Positions 11,996 to 25,075 of a DNA stretch of 64,000 bases are shown in pieces (the first letter of the stretch is position 1; each line of letters starts with the position of its first letter). The notes under the pieces are model-generated. The model worked only from the letters and a program-made list of their open reading frames with translations. It did not search any database and was not told the origin of the DNA. The stretch covers positions 258,450,542 to 258,514,541 of the forward strand of contig OX465281.1 of NCBI GenBank assembly GCA_949987705.1, in the 5' to 3' direction. The translations under genes were made by a program, and so were the position numbers. This stretch comes from Thereva unica (Eukaryota > Arthropoda > Insecta > Diptera > Therevidae).

Positions 11996-13984
11996 GTCAT
12001 CCATGTTTACAGCACGCAGACTGTCCGTGTTGCCGTTCCGTGGGAATACGTTCTGTTTGATGCTTTGCAGAATAACAGGGCAGGTAATTGTTGGAGACCC
12101 TTTTGAATACATCACTAACCTATACATACCCTCATGGATTACTATCCCCTTCGTTACACATGCTCTGAAAGTGCTCCATGTCCGGAGGGTTGCAACCGAT
12201 AAACACAACCTGGATAATAAAACACAAGTTTAGATTTAACTCAAAGTTTTAGTTTGGAAGCGCGTCGCATTCTGGTTCTGCCCATCACCCATCCCCACAT
12301 TAGCTACGCCAATGATGAACCCCTTCCTTACACTTTTCACTTTAAAACTTTTTAAAGCAATCACTTTAATAATTTTACCGTTGTGGCTCCCCTACCCGAA
12401 ACCCACACCCTACTTAACTTCGAAGTGAGTCTGAAGTAATCTGGAAATGGATCCTTCCTCATAATCGACCCTCCGACGTGAAATTTCAGGTGGTAGAGGG
12501 GATTTTGAAGCTCGTTTATTACCAGCATAACTTTCCACTTAACGTGAAGGCGAATAGCTTTATTTTTGTTGCCCAGAATCGTAAGATCAATCGGAATTGA
12601 ATATGCTTGTAGATGATTTGTCAGAAGGGGATTATGCGCCGTGCTACGTTAATAGACAGCCTAGTGAAGGTGTTACTGGTTAAATAAAGCGGTCGTTCTG
12701 AGAATTGAAATATGGCTCATATGTGCAAATCGCCTTTCAACTGTAGCCAGGCGCGAATGTTTATTTTTAGACGTTTCGATAGGAGAGATTAGATCCTTAA
12801 CCCTAGATTAACAGACGTCTATTTTTAGTCGTTTTATGTGTTCTACGTGAATCCTTAGCTTGACGGGCGATATTATAATGAGCGACTTAAAGGAGAAGAC
12901 ACGAAAATAATTGACAAAAATTTTTCACGTCGGTTAAGCAAAACAGAAAAATTACTGAGGACGAATGGAAAAGTGGAAAACTTTCATTAAGAAAAGTGGC
13001 ATATGCGCATTCAAGTCCGCCCTCATCCTGAGGAGCAACTAGCGCTAAGGGATCCTTAAGGGCAACCTAACGGCTAACCACGTTACTTCCATTTTTACTT
13101 TCCAACTTTTGCTTTATAGACTCACTTATAGTTGTAGGAGAGTGAAAATGTCCTTAGACTGCTTGCTTTGTTTGTATTCGTGTGCTGTTTTTGTGTGCTT
13201 AGCGCCGAGTCTTTGTTCGATGTGGTATGTCGTTTATGGAAAAGAACCCCCGAATATGGTATGGGCATGGGGGGACTAAACGAAAATAAAGAAAATTACC
13301 CCGTGACATGCTACCCTGAGGGAGACTTGGGAAACGTCGATTGTTGAATTTTCACCTACATATGTATGTATGTAGATACACTCGCAGGCCCAGGAAAGTC
13401 GCATAAGAACTTAATCACAAAAGCCATGTCGAACAAGGCTTTCAATTGGGTTTTTACCAGAAATGTTAAAGAGTCCTTTTAAGTGTTTTTAATTTGTTGC
13501 AATTGTGGAGAGCTGCTAGAAGTCTTACAGCAGTTTTTTTTGTTTCTAGTTTTGAGTTTCCACTCGTGGGTAATTGAAGTTAATTTCATGTTTGGCGCTG
13601 CACGACGGGTGTTTAAGGCCATAATGTATAAACTACTTTCAAGACGAATGTCCTTCCAAGGAAATAATTTATAATGAGGGCAAGAAAACTTGGTGGAAAT
13701 TTTAAGGAGCTGAGCTACGACTTTTGGAGAACTTCGTAGTTTCTGATTCATGTGTGCGGGGTACTTATTACTAATTATTCGAGGTTAACTGAATTATCAA
13801 ACGCCAATACAACTATAGAAAAGCTAGTGCGAGTTTGTTTCCATGTTTAACATACTGATACAAGGACGAAAAGGATAACGAAGCCACGGACAGTGGATAG
13901 AGACGTTCCAGAGATATCCACTATTATCACAAAAGAGAATCTGTCCCGGACGGCATACTATCAGTCATCCTGCAATAATTACCC

Positions 13985-14560
13985 GAGTTACTACCATGAC
14001 TGGTGGTTATGTCTAAAAGCTGAGCGTAATTACGTCACCGAATAACGTGCTATCCTTCGTGCTCAAGATACTGGAAAAGGTCATCGACTTTCATATCCAC
14101 CAATCCGTAGACGTGACTTTACTGTTCCCAGCTCGACTTATCCAAATCAGAAGTAGATCCACTGTATCGGCTTTGCATGAGGTAGTCGGAACTAACGAAA
14201 GGATCTTACGATACAAACAATATACCCTGGCAAGCTTGAGGAGGGAACTTATTGAATTGAATCAATGAACTAGCATAGCCCTAAACGGAGAAGCAAGCCT
14301 TAGGCAATGGCTGGCAGCTATGCAGGGTTCAAAAATAACTCAAGCGCATTTGGGCACCATGATCACTCTATCTTCCAGGGTGAAATTTAAGGGGGCCTAG
14401 TATTGGAAACAAATCCCAGCTGCAATTGGAACATCGACGAATGGCGAGCCAAATATGGCCCTATCCCTATGGCTCGCTACTGTGGTATCACCAAGCAGGA
14501 GCTTTTTTTGATGAGGGAGTAGTGAGAATTTTACATCGGTCTAGCAACAGAGAATATGTG
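13985..14560 (+). pseudogene. LINE reverse transcriptase fragment (jockey/R1-like)
   Basis: The frame at 14047-14268 reads LSFVLKILEKVIDFHI, then STVSALHEVVGTNERIL and KQYTLASL, aligning with RT boxes of the TSFLLKTLERLID, RSTETALHELV and YTLVAFLDIEGAF type. A run near 14305-14420 continues with an LRQWLAAMQGSKIT-like block. Frame breaks are frequent and ends are unclear. Confidence 0.65.
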
Positions 14561-14994
14561 TGACCGGCTGTTTCTCTCTTCTAGCCCATTCTTAGCTCTC
14601 ATTCTTCCATTATGTCACGGGCGGGATCAACTACCTAGGTGCTACCTCTTTTGGCATTTCTTTGCCTTTCTCTGCTACCGTGTCGGTCAATCATCACTCC
14701 TAAAAAACTATATGCGGATTGGAATCGGATGGTCTGGTCACCTACGTAGGCCGACCGCTCTGTTCGATATACCGTTCGCCCAGGGGCTGTTGCAACGGCA
14801 ATCCTATTCGTGGATTCTACCTGGATTTTTCCTCCCTTCCTCGATCTGTGGGAGCAGGGTCTGTGCGATGTGTTACACTATTATGCACCCACCCCTCCCC
14901 CTATAAATTACCTCCGCTTCATTGCACAGGCTCTCCCCCTTATCCCCTTTACTCTTCTGGATGATATTTTGTTAGCCCTCTTCTTGCCTGCTTA

Positions 14995-15378
14995 GGCCGG
15001 GCGCCCACTAAAATGGTATGGCAATGACGTGGTAGTGGCGTGGCGGTCTAGTGGCAAGTGGAAAAATTTGTTCCCGTAAACTTAAATCAAATAGCCCTCA
15101 TTGAAGTGGAGTGGCACTGGTGTGGCATCTGGCAAGTGGAGGGGCATCACTTGATTGCCTCTAGTCTCCGACAAGTTTAATTTTTGACTGGTAAATTACA
15201 GTGGGTGCCACTTCTCGTTAGAAATTATATCTCTTACGCGATACGCGGCTTGCCATTTCGATACGCGCTTAATAATTTTAATACCACTCTGCCACCATTC
15301 ATCCGCCGCACCACTTTGTTTCCACATGGCAGGCCCAAACCGCACTACTACTGCCACATCACTTTAGGACGCCCAGCC
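14995..15378. mobile_element. MITE-like element with GGCCGGGCG termini
   Basis: The left end GGCCGGGCGCCCACTAAA and right end (inward) GGCTGGGCGTCCTAAAG are imperfect inverted repeats. Both arms continue with repeated GTGG/GGCA motifs (ATGTGGCAGTAGTAGTG on the right, ACGTGGTAGTGGCGTGG on the left). No transposase; target duplication not clear. Confidence 0.5.
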
Positions 15379-17950
15379 AAATACTCCACTGGCAACGGCT
15401 TCTTGCCTTTAGCAAACCCTTCGACCCTCCCTAGTTTCGTCGTTCCACTAGCGGGTCGGTGGACTTCATCGGAATTTTGGGCGTTGTGGCATGAAGATTC
15501 CCGCTTCATGGTCGGATCATCTGCAGTATCATCTTTTAAACAGTTCTTCATCGAACCTCTTCTAGGCGTATCCCGTGCTTATGGCGTAGTGGTCGCTGTG
15601 CGTATACACTTCACTAATTCGCCATTGGAGCTCTCTGACCATCGACTTGACCCACTTACAACAAAGAAAGAACAATGGGTCTCCTAAGCAGACCCCGACG
15701 CGGTATTGCATGAATTACGACAATCATCACGAGACATCATGCTGCTAATGTAAAAAGTATGTTGCTGTAGCTACGGCGAATCGATCGAGTGGAAACACTC
15801 GTTAACTTTCTGTGTAAATACCCGACTCTTCACACTAGGCAGTAAGGTTCTGGAAAACTTAAAAAAGGTGTGATGTCTTTCAAGTCATGGTGCAATATCT
15901 AATAGTAAGCGTGAGCAGATGTTGATGTGCCTTTCTTTTGAACTGTGAGGTGTGGTATGAGTTCGGAAACACCGACGAAAAATCCTGGCTAGCATTCTAT
16001 CTTCTGAAACTAGGGAAATCCCTAATGGAAGACCCTTGATAAAATCTATGCTCTGCTATAAAAAAGATTCACCTATTGTAAATCTCTACAAAGAAGAGAT
16101 AATTTATTTTTAGCAGATTGAATGCTATATTTGATGCTTGTACACAATCCCAAATTTCATTAAATAGCGTAGTCAAAATTCCATTCAAATCTTTCAAGTT
16201 CCATGACTCCTGCAGCTCACCGCTCTACTTGATTATCCTCAATTTATCGCAAATCGTTCTTCTTCTAGTTACCTTGAATCTACACCACGATTGCCCTAGT
16301 TTTAGGACCGTTAGGAGGATCCATTTTCTACAATATCATATACAATGCAGTTCCAGCCTTAATACCTCATTTGGCTCCTTTTATATTCGCACAGTTTTTT
16401 TAGAATAATAGGAAACCATCATAATGCTCTTGCATAAATCATAAAAATCCGTCCTCATAATCAATGGGACTTTAAAATTCAAATAGCGCATCATGCCAGT
16501 GAAACTGAATGGATCCAAAGTTGAAGTCTAGTTAAATTATTTATTAGATTATTTCTTGATAGTGGCGCCCACAATCGATCGTCCTCTATTCAAATTAAAT
16601 ATGACTTACCAAACTTCAGTTTTTAGATGCCGTTTGGTTTGTATAAAAATCAATAGAAAAGGTGATTCAAGGGTGCTAATGAAAAGTAGAGAAAATGTGT
16701 GGAATTTTAATGGAAACGGACATCTCATTACTTTTAAAACTGTAACTAAACACCACAATAACATTTATAACAATAAAACATTCACATAACCTCAAATTTG
16801 GCTTCACTTTTCATGTGCAAATCTATGCAACTTTAAGCTGCTGAAATAAAGTTTGCAAATGTTTTATTGTTAATCCAGAAGCTCCAACAAGCTTTAAGCT
16901 TCTTTTCAATAACATCCCTACTGCCTGGTAGATGGCTCCTTGACCAGACCACATAACACCCATCATTTATGTAAAAACGTCTCTTGGCAAGGCCCCAACC
17001 AAGATGTAAAGTCGAAGCCATAAAAGTAACTCTCAGAGATAATAATAAGAAGGAGCACTTCCAAAACCACGGCCGCAGCTTCCTGTTAAGGCATGACATA
17101 AATTTCACTGTAATTAGGTAATTATTCCCGCAGCCAAAAATGGAGAGGGGATAATCCATCCTTTTGGCATAGAATCGAGCGGCACGAGCCAATCTCACGT
17201 GTTTCGAGGTTAATTAAGCGAATCTTTTGTTGGAGAACGTTCAGCCTAGATAATGCCCTGAATCCTCTTTGTGAGACCCTAAAAACGGATGCCAGCCAAT
17301 GAAAACGGAAGTTATAAAAAAGCTTGTAAAAGCTCGCTTGTGACATTTCCGGATTATTATTACATATTGAGCTTTGTGAGAGGTGGTGGAATTGTAAACT
17401 GGAGGTCCAGTCGGTAACGCAGGCACTCAAAGCTTTAAGGAAGTAAGGTTGTAAAAGGGATTCACACTCGTCGCCGTCCTGTTCCTCGCACGTGCCGAAG
17501 AATGTTTTTATTGCGAAGATAACACGTTAATATTGAATGAAAGAAGCTTTCGGAGTGAAGGGAAGTTCGAATTAGTTGTACAACCACGGCTCGTAATTCC
17601 TCAACAACACTTTAATTGGGCTTCCCTCTTACGCCCCCACTCTCAGATAATTTTGGGGATGAAGTCTGCGAAATTGAATATTTTAATGGCCAATCGTGAG
17701 ATGATAAGCAATCTTTATCGCACCTCAATTTTTGAGCATATTTGCTCTAGAACGTTCAGACTGACATTTTGTTCCCCTAATTATGAAGGCTCGTAACTCC
17801 TAAATGAGAAATTTTACAGGGGGACGAAAAACCGCTTCAAAAGAATTTGTGGATCAAGTAGTTAGCTGATATCTTTGTCTTTTTTATGGAGAGAAATCAA
17901 GCTTTGGAATCACCCTTTGTACTACCAGTCGGTCATGTCGTTCAGGTGAT
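15379..17950. other. Intron 1: nothing recognised
   Basis: The longest frames are stop-bounded chance ORFs without protein-like composition or motifs. Confidence 0.5.
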
Positions 17951-18083
17951 CATGGTGCAATGTTAGTAAGCTTAGTCTCAAGGAAAAAAACAGAATAAGA
18001 GATGTCTTAGCGGGACTGCGGGATGCTGCAGTAGATGTCGACGAACCTTACTTTGAGTTCTTCGATGTTGACGAGCACTCTAG

Positions 18084-18160
18084 TGGTGTTGCCGGGATTC
18101 AAACCCGGAACCTCTGGGATGGTAGCCAGGCGCCTTATCCTTAGACTACCGAGGCCTCCA
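18084..18160 (-). repeat. tRNA-like SINE head (or tRNA pseudogene), copy 2
   Basis: On the minus strand the T arm is perfect (CCGGG-TTTGAAT-CCCGG, 18110-18092) and box B GGTTTGAATCC is present. Box A is degenerate. The central part (GGTA..CT.AGG.TAAGGC.CC...CTACCAT) aligns with the copy at 9101. The 5' and 3' acceptor strands do not pair. Confidence 0.5.
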
Positions 18161-18934
18161 GTAGAAGAATATGACGTGGCTGCGATAAAAAAATTGAATT
18201 CAAATACTTATAACTAAAATCGGAAGATGTACTAATGTACACCTTCTTAGAGATGTTGTGCACTATAAGGTATATCCAGACACCTGACATCGGTATAAGT
18301 CAGAATCAGATATGACTTGGCTTCTTTTGCACGTACCTTTCATGACACTATTTTCAGTCAAATTTTTTACACAAACACAATCATCGGGGATAGTGGGAAC
18401 AGCCTTGTTGCAGTGTTATGCCTGCTTAAACAAGACGATACCCATCAATCGGTCGACATACGTTGCAGTGCCGTTATGATTTAAGACAGGAATGCCAGGA
18501 AGGGAGTAAAGGGGTTATTTACTGTGGTCCGTACTTCCCAGTCCGGCGTTCAGTAATGGTGACCTTATCTTGATTTTACACTAAAAAAGAAGCTGCACTG
18601 GGTTTGGAGCCTATAATGTTTCTAGCGTATGAGGCTCTCGCGTTTAGCAGGATATCAATGATAATTGTATGGTCTTCATCGTCGCTTTAACTTTCTTCTA
18701 CCCTACCCTACCCGTTCCTCGGGTTCACGTGTCCTACGATCTTTTTCGGTGTTATTGGTGCTTCTGCCCCTAGTTCCGTTATACATTCGACAGATCTCAC
18801 ACAATAAAAGAAGTTGAACGCTGCGTTATCTTGGATACCAGGAGCTATGATGGTGGTATTTCCTAATGCTCCATTTCCATTCAATAACTGCGTGAGTTAG
18901 GACAACTCACTTAGCCACACTTCCTCGTAACCGA

Positions 18935-19300
18935 TCTTTCCACGTTTGGAATAAGTCTGTGGGTCCAACGACCCTTAACAGACTAGTTCCACTTCGCTTG
19001 CTTTTCCATTACGGACTTGCAGTGCAACGTCTGCTCATGCACTGTATTTGGCTCCCTTTTAACATATACTGGGTCGTATAGAAGAAGAATGCAAAGGACG
19101 CTTGGTCTGTATACGGCCCTCTAGAACTCCAGCTCATTTTAAGCTTATAAACCGCTTTAAGTAGGCAGAGCATATACTCGCTTGAGTTCTTGAGGTTTTT
19201 AAGCTTTCGAGCACCCAGGCTGTCATGGAAACCCCCTAATAGACGCCGATGTATGCATCCAGACGCAAAACCTTTTCTGAAACTATGCTCAAAATTCAAA
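18935..19300 (-). pseudogene. R1-like LINE 3' fragment, related to the copy near 33.3 kb
   Basis: 18935-19080 aligns at the DNA level with 33232-33375: shared blocks include GGxATAAGTCTGT, AGTCCAA/GGTCCAAC, GACCCTT and ACTGGGTCGTATAGA/TCTGGGTCATAGAGA. No RT catalytic motif remains. Confidence 0.5.
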
Positions 19301-21349
19301 GAGAAGCAAGCTTTATGCCAAATGTATGTTTATGCGGTAACACGCGGCTGCAATTAGTGATAGCTACATTTAAGCTATGCCAACAAGCTTCCACTCAAAC
19401 TTTGCTCCAGCACAAACGGCTAAGTTCTTAAAAAAAGGATAAATTAGGTTTGTGTAAGTAGATAAAACTAAATGTTCTACATTGTCCAACCTGCCTCTCT
19501 TAAGCATCAACTGATTGCAAATTGTGCCTGAGAGCATGTTTTTCAAGTAATGAAGCATATGTAGCTCCACGGCAGGCAAGCGAAACAATGATTTCCTCGC
19601 AAATATTTGCGAACACGCGTATATTACAGCTGGCTAAACGGATAAAGGGCATACATATGCAATTATAGCCCCACTCCACCCACACGTTACAGCCAGTCCT
19701 GTAAAATCAACAACTTGAGCAACAACAACCTACCCACGAGCTCGGCAGTACCCCGCAAGCTCTAATATAGCAACACAACTCCTACGTTTTCCTTTTTTGT
19801 TATTAAAATTTCGGGGAACGAAGGAGGAAAGGATTTGTTTACCGGAAAAAAATACACAAAGGAAAAGGACTTCTATAGACGGCAACAAAATCGAATAAAG
19901 GACCTGCCAAAAGCGGCTCTTGAAGCAGTCCTGGATTCATGACAACCAAATCAAAGTTGGATGGCTTTCAATTTGTTGCCTCAATGGGAGGATCTGATTT
20001 TTACAGGGAATTTTGGAAGTAGTCGAGGATTCAATTTAAATTCATGGCGGAATTTTCCGAGAAACACTTAAACGGCACTGGATTAAAAATATTACTTGTG
20101 CATCATAAATTCGAAGGTGATCGATTTCTGGAAGACTCAGGAGCCGCCACAAGCGTGCCTGAAGCCATTTGGCGATATTTCCCCGGAATTCTAGTGCGAG
20201 TCAGACATAACTTTTTATATTCGGTAGCACGATTTAACACCCAGGTGCAGTGCCAGGTGTGAGGTGATGTACGGCCTTATTCAACGTAGTTTATAAATCG
20301 GTCTTCGTGCAGTGCTGCCGCACCGAATTGGGTCTGCACTCCCACACGTTGGCGAGGAGCAATCACGAGCAGCACCGCTTCTCATCGCGTTCACCCCCGG
20401 CGGCAGTATATCGTGGTTATCGCTTATTTATTAGAGCCTGGCACCTATTACCTTTTGCCGAGCATTACAAGTTATTATTATGAACGGTTATTTACGATTC
20501 AACTCGGAGCGCAATCAGAGCATCGCCAGGCAACAAGTTTTGAGGACGACAGTTCGTTATTTACAGAGTGGAAAGTTTGTCTGCGTTGAAGGTTCTGCTG
20601 CCACAGGGGAAAGTCCTTGCTGACGTGAGTTATGTTATTGTGCGAAAATTTCGCCTTCAATTGTACGAGGATTTAAACGAAGAATAACTAATGCCATCTG
20701 ACCTCTCCCAAAATAATGGAAAGGTGTCACCCGAGAGACAATGAATCGGTGTTTATAATCTTGGAAGTTTGGTGTCTTGTCACAGCGTGGTTGTATGCAA
20801 AGCTAGGACAATGAACTACTGGTTGTCTCTACTACGAGAATCTCTAGATGAGGCGTGGCCAACCTTTTTGGAAGCTAGGGCAAAGGAATAGAACAACTCC
20901 AGACTAGGCCAAGTCCAAAGAGTGTGTTGTTGCGGAGTTTTGGGGGCTCTGTGTACAACCACCACCGAAACGATGTATTCGATTCTCGATCTGTTGCCAC
21001 CTTATTTATATAGCAGGAAGCAGGTACTCTACAAGGACCTGAGGTTTCGAGAAGAGGGCTGTTGGAGAAGACGTATGGTCAAAGCAATATACTGATTACA
21101 TGACATGGAAAATTAATTTCAATTCAGGTTTCAATTCAAGAGATATGCAATCTTCTAGCGTAACAGCAGCTATTTCGTGGGTCTCTATACATATATGGCT
21201 CCAAATCAGGCAGGTGTATGAACTATGGGTTTCTCTCCCTTCATGAACCTCCCAAAAATACTTCCAAAAAGACAGCTGAGCATATTCTTTGAAATTGTCT
21301 GGCTCTTCCTTGTAGGTAGGACGGTGCACTGTGAGTCAAACGAGGGAGT
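19301..21349. other. Intron 1: nothing recognised
   Basis: No gene, RNA or element with visible ends. Confidence 0.5.
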
Positions 21350-21815
21350 AAGTTAGCACATGTACAGGATAACTTGCGGAGTTCGCCAACGCTTCATAGG
21401 CCTCCTTTTACGGGTTATAATGTTTGATGAAGTACTGCGCTATTGCATCGAGGTCACGGTAGACGAAATCGAAGCGATATAGGAGATGAAGACGTAGCTC
21501 GAGAACGTTGGTCCTGCTTAGCATAGTCGGCCGAGGTTAGGCCTATGCCCCCTTATCACGAGAATAGTTAGTTCGATTCTATTGTATGCAGCACCAGTGT
21601 GACAGCGGTTGTGTACAGAACGAGAAAAGGGAGGAAACAGACTCTGCGTATCGGCTAAGAACCCTTCGAGCATGCTGTAGTACATACCGTCTACTGAGGG
21701 CTGATGGACCGATAGACTCTACGAAATGTGAGAAATGGGTTATGAACTGACATGGCAAAGTGAGGTACTACATTACCTCGTCGAAGTCACTAATCCTGCA
21801 AAGAAAGCAGAGATG
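21350..21815 (+). pseudogene. R1-like LINE C-terminal fragment
   Basis: The plus-strand frame near 21570-21740 reads VLYAAPVW, then AYRLRTLRACCSTYRLLRADGP, the R1-clade block LYGAPVW / RVSCAYRTVS. Upstream GVRQRFIGLLLRVIMFDEVLR is a damaged GVPQGSVLGPLLWNIMYD box. Short and heavily mutated. Confidence 0.55.
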
Positions 21816-22049
21816 GTAGGTCGCTGATCCATAGGCACCGCTGTGCATCTTTTTAAGACTTCTTGTTTTTGGCTCAGGATATTACCCGTTTTTGCCCTTA
21901 CACACCGATACTACAAGCAACGTAGTTTACTTTCTCATAAAACTTATTATTATTATTCCCGAGCTCGTTTATCTCTGCAATTTGTTCTTCCAGCCACGTC
22001 TTCTTCTTTCTTGTATGCGTGCATTTTTCAATTCGTCGTTTTTGTTTAC

Positions 22050-22680
22050 AGGTCGCTACGGAATTTCTAGTGCTATGTCGTGACAGCATTAGCATATGCT
22101 TCATTCCTCTCTTTCGTCACTCTAGCGCACTCTTCATCGAACCAGTCTTGACGTCTTACTCGTGTCTTATAACCTAGCATCTTGCTGCGGCTTCCTTTAT
22201 TGTGTTCTTTAGTTTTGCCCACTCCTTATCAGTATTGGTATTGGTACTCGCAGCTTCGTTATCCGATGCACCGAACCTTCGTATTCGCTCGCTTTCTTCT
22301 TTCTTTCCCGATCCTGACACATAGTATCTTATGTCTCATCTTAGCACCCAACAGAAAATGGTCTGAGTCCACGTTTACTCCACGGTACATTCTAACATCT
22401 AATATGCTGGAGCTGTACCTTGTACTAATCAGTATATGGTCTATAGCATTGACCAACTCCTCATTAGGAGATTTCCAGGTTACTCGGTGTATTCTTCTAG
22501 GTTGTAATTTCGTGCTGACCACTTTCATTAGCTCCAGCAACAAAGTCCACCAGTCTACATCGATTATCATTGCACTCAGAATGTACATATACTGTCATTG
22601 TCCTTTTTCCGTTTGCCAGTTCGTCGTTGAGTTATCAGGTCGGGCTCATAGCAATTGGTATTGACAAGGAGGATTGCTAG
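22050..22680 (-). pseudogene. LINE endonuclease fragment (RTE-like)
   Basis: The minus frame at 22588-22259 carries VTWKSPNEELVNAIDHILIS and SSILDVRMYRGVNVDSDHFLL, the conserved C-terminal blocks (SPDG.. IDHILI; GA..DSDHYL) of apurinic-type LINE endonucleases. The catalytic Asp and SDH residues are present. An RTSWFDE-like linker trace follows at about 22150. The N-terminal half and RT are missing. Confidence 0.7.
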
Positions 22681-24230
22681 TCTTTCGCTGGCAGGCAGGA
22701 ATATAGCGTCCCACACTCCCTACTATCGTCGTTGGTTGGTTATCCATTGGGCACCACGCGGAGCGGAGCTGGAAGGGAATAATACGATCATATTAACCTA
22801 ACCTCAACTTTATGACAGTTACCAGTAGTCATCGCATCGAAGTTATATTGCACATCCACCACTCCGCAATGCATAATACACACTATTCCACTTAGTCCGC
22901 TGACCACCAAATTAATCTAAATAATAAATGCTAATTAAGGCTGAGTGGAGCTGCCACCTAATATCGGAAAGGTCGCAGATTCGGTGTAGATGAATCGATA
23001 ATCATCATCGCTGAAGGAACGGCACGTCCTCTTTGAACCTCAATTTTAATGAAAAAAATTGTTTGGATATCTACAGAAATTGTGTTGAGTGTGCCACAAA
23101 GTAATCACTTAGAAATTGTAAATTAATTATTAATTTACGGAACACAGATTTGCCCTTATTTTTATAAAGGACCAACTTTTCTGGAGGGGCCCTGTCCCGT
23201 AATTAATTTGGAGTGGCACGATTTTCACCTCAGAATGAATCCTGCAAAAAAAGGATCAAAATGTGTTCCTAAACTCCTGACAGACATCAATTCAGTCATC
23301 TAGTCAATGTCTGCTCAAATCAGACAACATCAGTCAATTTTTAATGAAAACGCCTGAGTCGCAGGTGGACAGACAGTCATCCAGCAGCAAAGTCGTTTGC
23401 TATTTCATTCATAAGGAATTTTGAGCAACTTGCTTCAAGGTAGATTGTGATAGCTCCTGATTGATTGCTTCGGGTGAAAAATGTCTTGTGTATGTAGCAC
23501 TACAACAAATAAGGAATGTCAACAACTTTTTGGTATATTACCAAATCACCTTATTCCGAATATACCTCAAGCGAGATGCCTTTATTGAAATTGATGTCTT
23601 TCACTTGGTACTTCATTTGAAGGGAGAGCAATATTTTCTATTCTTTGGTAGTGTAAACTCAAGATGCAATATTGAAAGGGAACCGCGTTCTTCATTATAC
23701 GAATAAGCTCGGACCATTGACGCATTATTTCCAGATAACGACACAAAATGTTTGGTCCATCGTAAATAAATTAGTAGTATTTTTTAATATACATACATAT
23801 GTAAGCCAGCTTTGCTATTCTACAGGATACTTCAAGCTTGTTCATGCATTTTCACCACTGTTTTGCGAGTGTGCATCGATCCATATCTGAAGACCTCATA
23901 GTTTTTACTTGTCACATGTCATCGTAATGACATTGTTGTATGCTGACAGTTCAAAAATGGCGTGAAATTTAAAATGACACCTCTTGCTGAAAGTTAATAT
24001 GAAATTAATATGTTTTCTTCTTTGATTAAAATCTGTAGAGTATTTTTTCCATCAAATTGTTTGGTACAGACCGAGCAGCGGCTGCAAGAATGGCCACGTA
24101 AAAAGTTTCGTATATGACTGCTTTAGCAACTTGAAAAATAATTGTTTTCTACTTGTGTAGGAATTCTAAGCTCAGGAATCTCCCTTTGTTGTACAGGTGA
24201 AACACGCCGAACAAAGCTAAATGGCGGAAA
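22681..24230. other. Intron 1: nothing recognised
   Basis: AT-rich sequence between a LINE remnant and a tandem repeat; no coding signal. Confidence 0.5.
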
Positions 24231-24530
24231 TAAGGCTGAAAATTGGTGGAGAACTTCCTTTTAAGGTTCTTAATAAGGGGTTATAAAGTCTACCCATTTT
24301 ATACCTTTTATGCCTCCCTTTTAGGAGCTTTTAGCCCTCAAAACGTGTATTTTTCAATTTTTCGGAATTTTTGTTAGTTAAAGGCTAAAAATGGACCGAG
24401 ATCTTCCTTTTAAGATTCTTAGTATTAAAGTCTACCGATTTTGCACCTTGGGAAACCCTTTTTTTGGGGTGTTTTGTCTCCAAAATGGATATATTTCTTT
24501 TTTCCTGTAATTATTATGCAATATTTTTTA
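24231..24530 (+). repeat. Two diverged tandem copies of a ~152-base unit
   Basis: The block GGCTGAAAATTG, CTTCCTTTTAAGGTTCTTA, AAAGTCTACC and TTTTAGCCCTCAAAACG at 24231-24382 recurs as GGCTAAAAATGG, CTTCCTTTTAAGATTCTTA, AAAGTCTACC and TTTTGTCTCCAAAATGG from 24383. Confidence 0.55.
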
Positions 24531-24609
24531 ATATCTATTTGTTTTCTTCAATTTTAAAGAAAGGTGAAATGCGTCAGTTGTTTTTATAGCGGAAGATGTG
24601 GTGGAATGT

Positions 24610-25075
24610 GACTGCAAGGCGGGTCAACGCCTAAGTGTTAAGTATTGCATGGATTTTGCAGTGGGCGACACATTTGCTGCATGTTTCGACGTCTATTTGA
24701 CATCAAATTTGGATAACACCGTTCCAGGTGTCGTTTGATCCTCTTAAAATTTTGGAGTATTTTAGATTTCGTAATTTGCCATATATTTGCAATAACATTC
24801 AAGTCAGGACTCTGTGGTGCCAATCTATAACTTCCTGTCTAATTCCATTTAAGAAGTTCTTAATGAGCTTGCTAGTATGGATTACTGTATTATCCTGCTG
24901 AAGGATAAAATTTGGACCAATTAGACTCACCATCAATAAAAACGCACTGGTTTAAAACGTCCAAGTACACATTGAATGTTACTTTATCAGGAAGCATCAT
25001 TAGAGGTCCGCTTTCATTGAATATCGTTTTTGGATAATCTGTTTTTTTTTTCCTGAATTTGTCCAAGGAAAATGC
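24610..25075 (-). pseudogene. Tc1-like transposase remnant
   Basis: In minus-strand order: a frame-broken central part with QQDNTVIHTSKLIKNFL (second catalytic Asp), then WHHRVLT/APQSPDLNVIANIWQ, the Tc1 SPDLNPIENLW block. The catalytic Glu position of that block reads Ala. Frameshifts occur near 24800. Ends and inverted repeats are not recognised. Confidence 0.7.

Larger units (their letters stand above)
9178..13984. other. Intron 1: mostly unrecognised, with foldback and repeats
   Basis: Contains the foldback at 11104-11255, the CAGAY-rich tract and the unclassified repeat at 11885. A G/T-rich frame at 10804-11019 has internal near-repeats (GGTTTGTGTC, CAATGGGGTTT) and looks like a minor repeat, not a gene. 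No real gene seen. Confidence 0.5.

Noticed and set aside
15184..15687. 167-codon plus frame, the longest unexplained one
   Set aside because: Starts inside the MITE-like element with GGCCGGGCG ends and has no motif; codons of the MITE arms inflate the frame.
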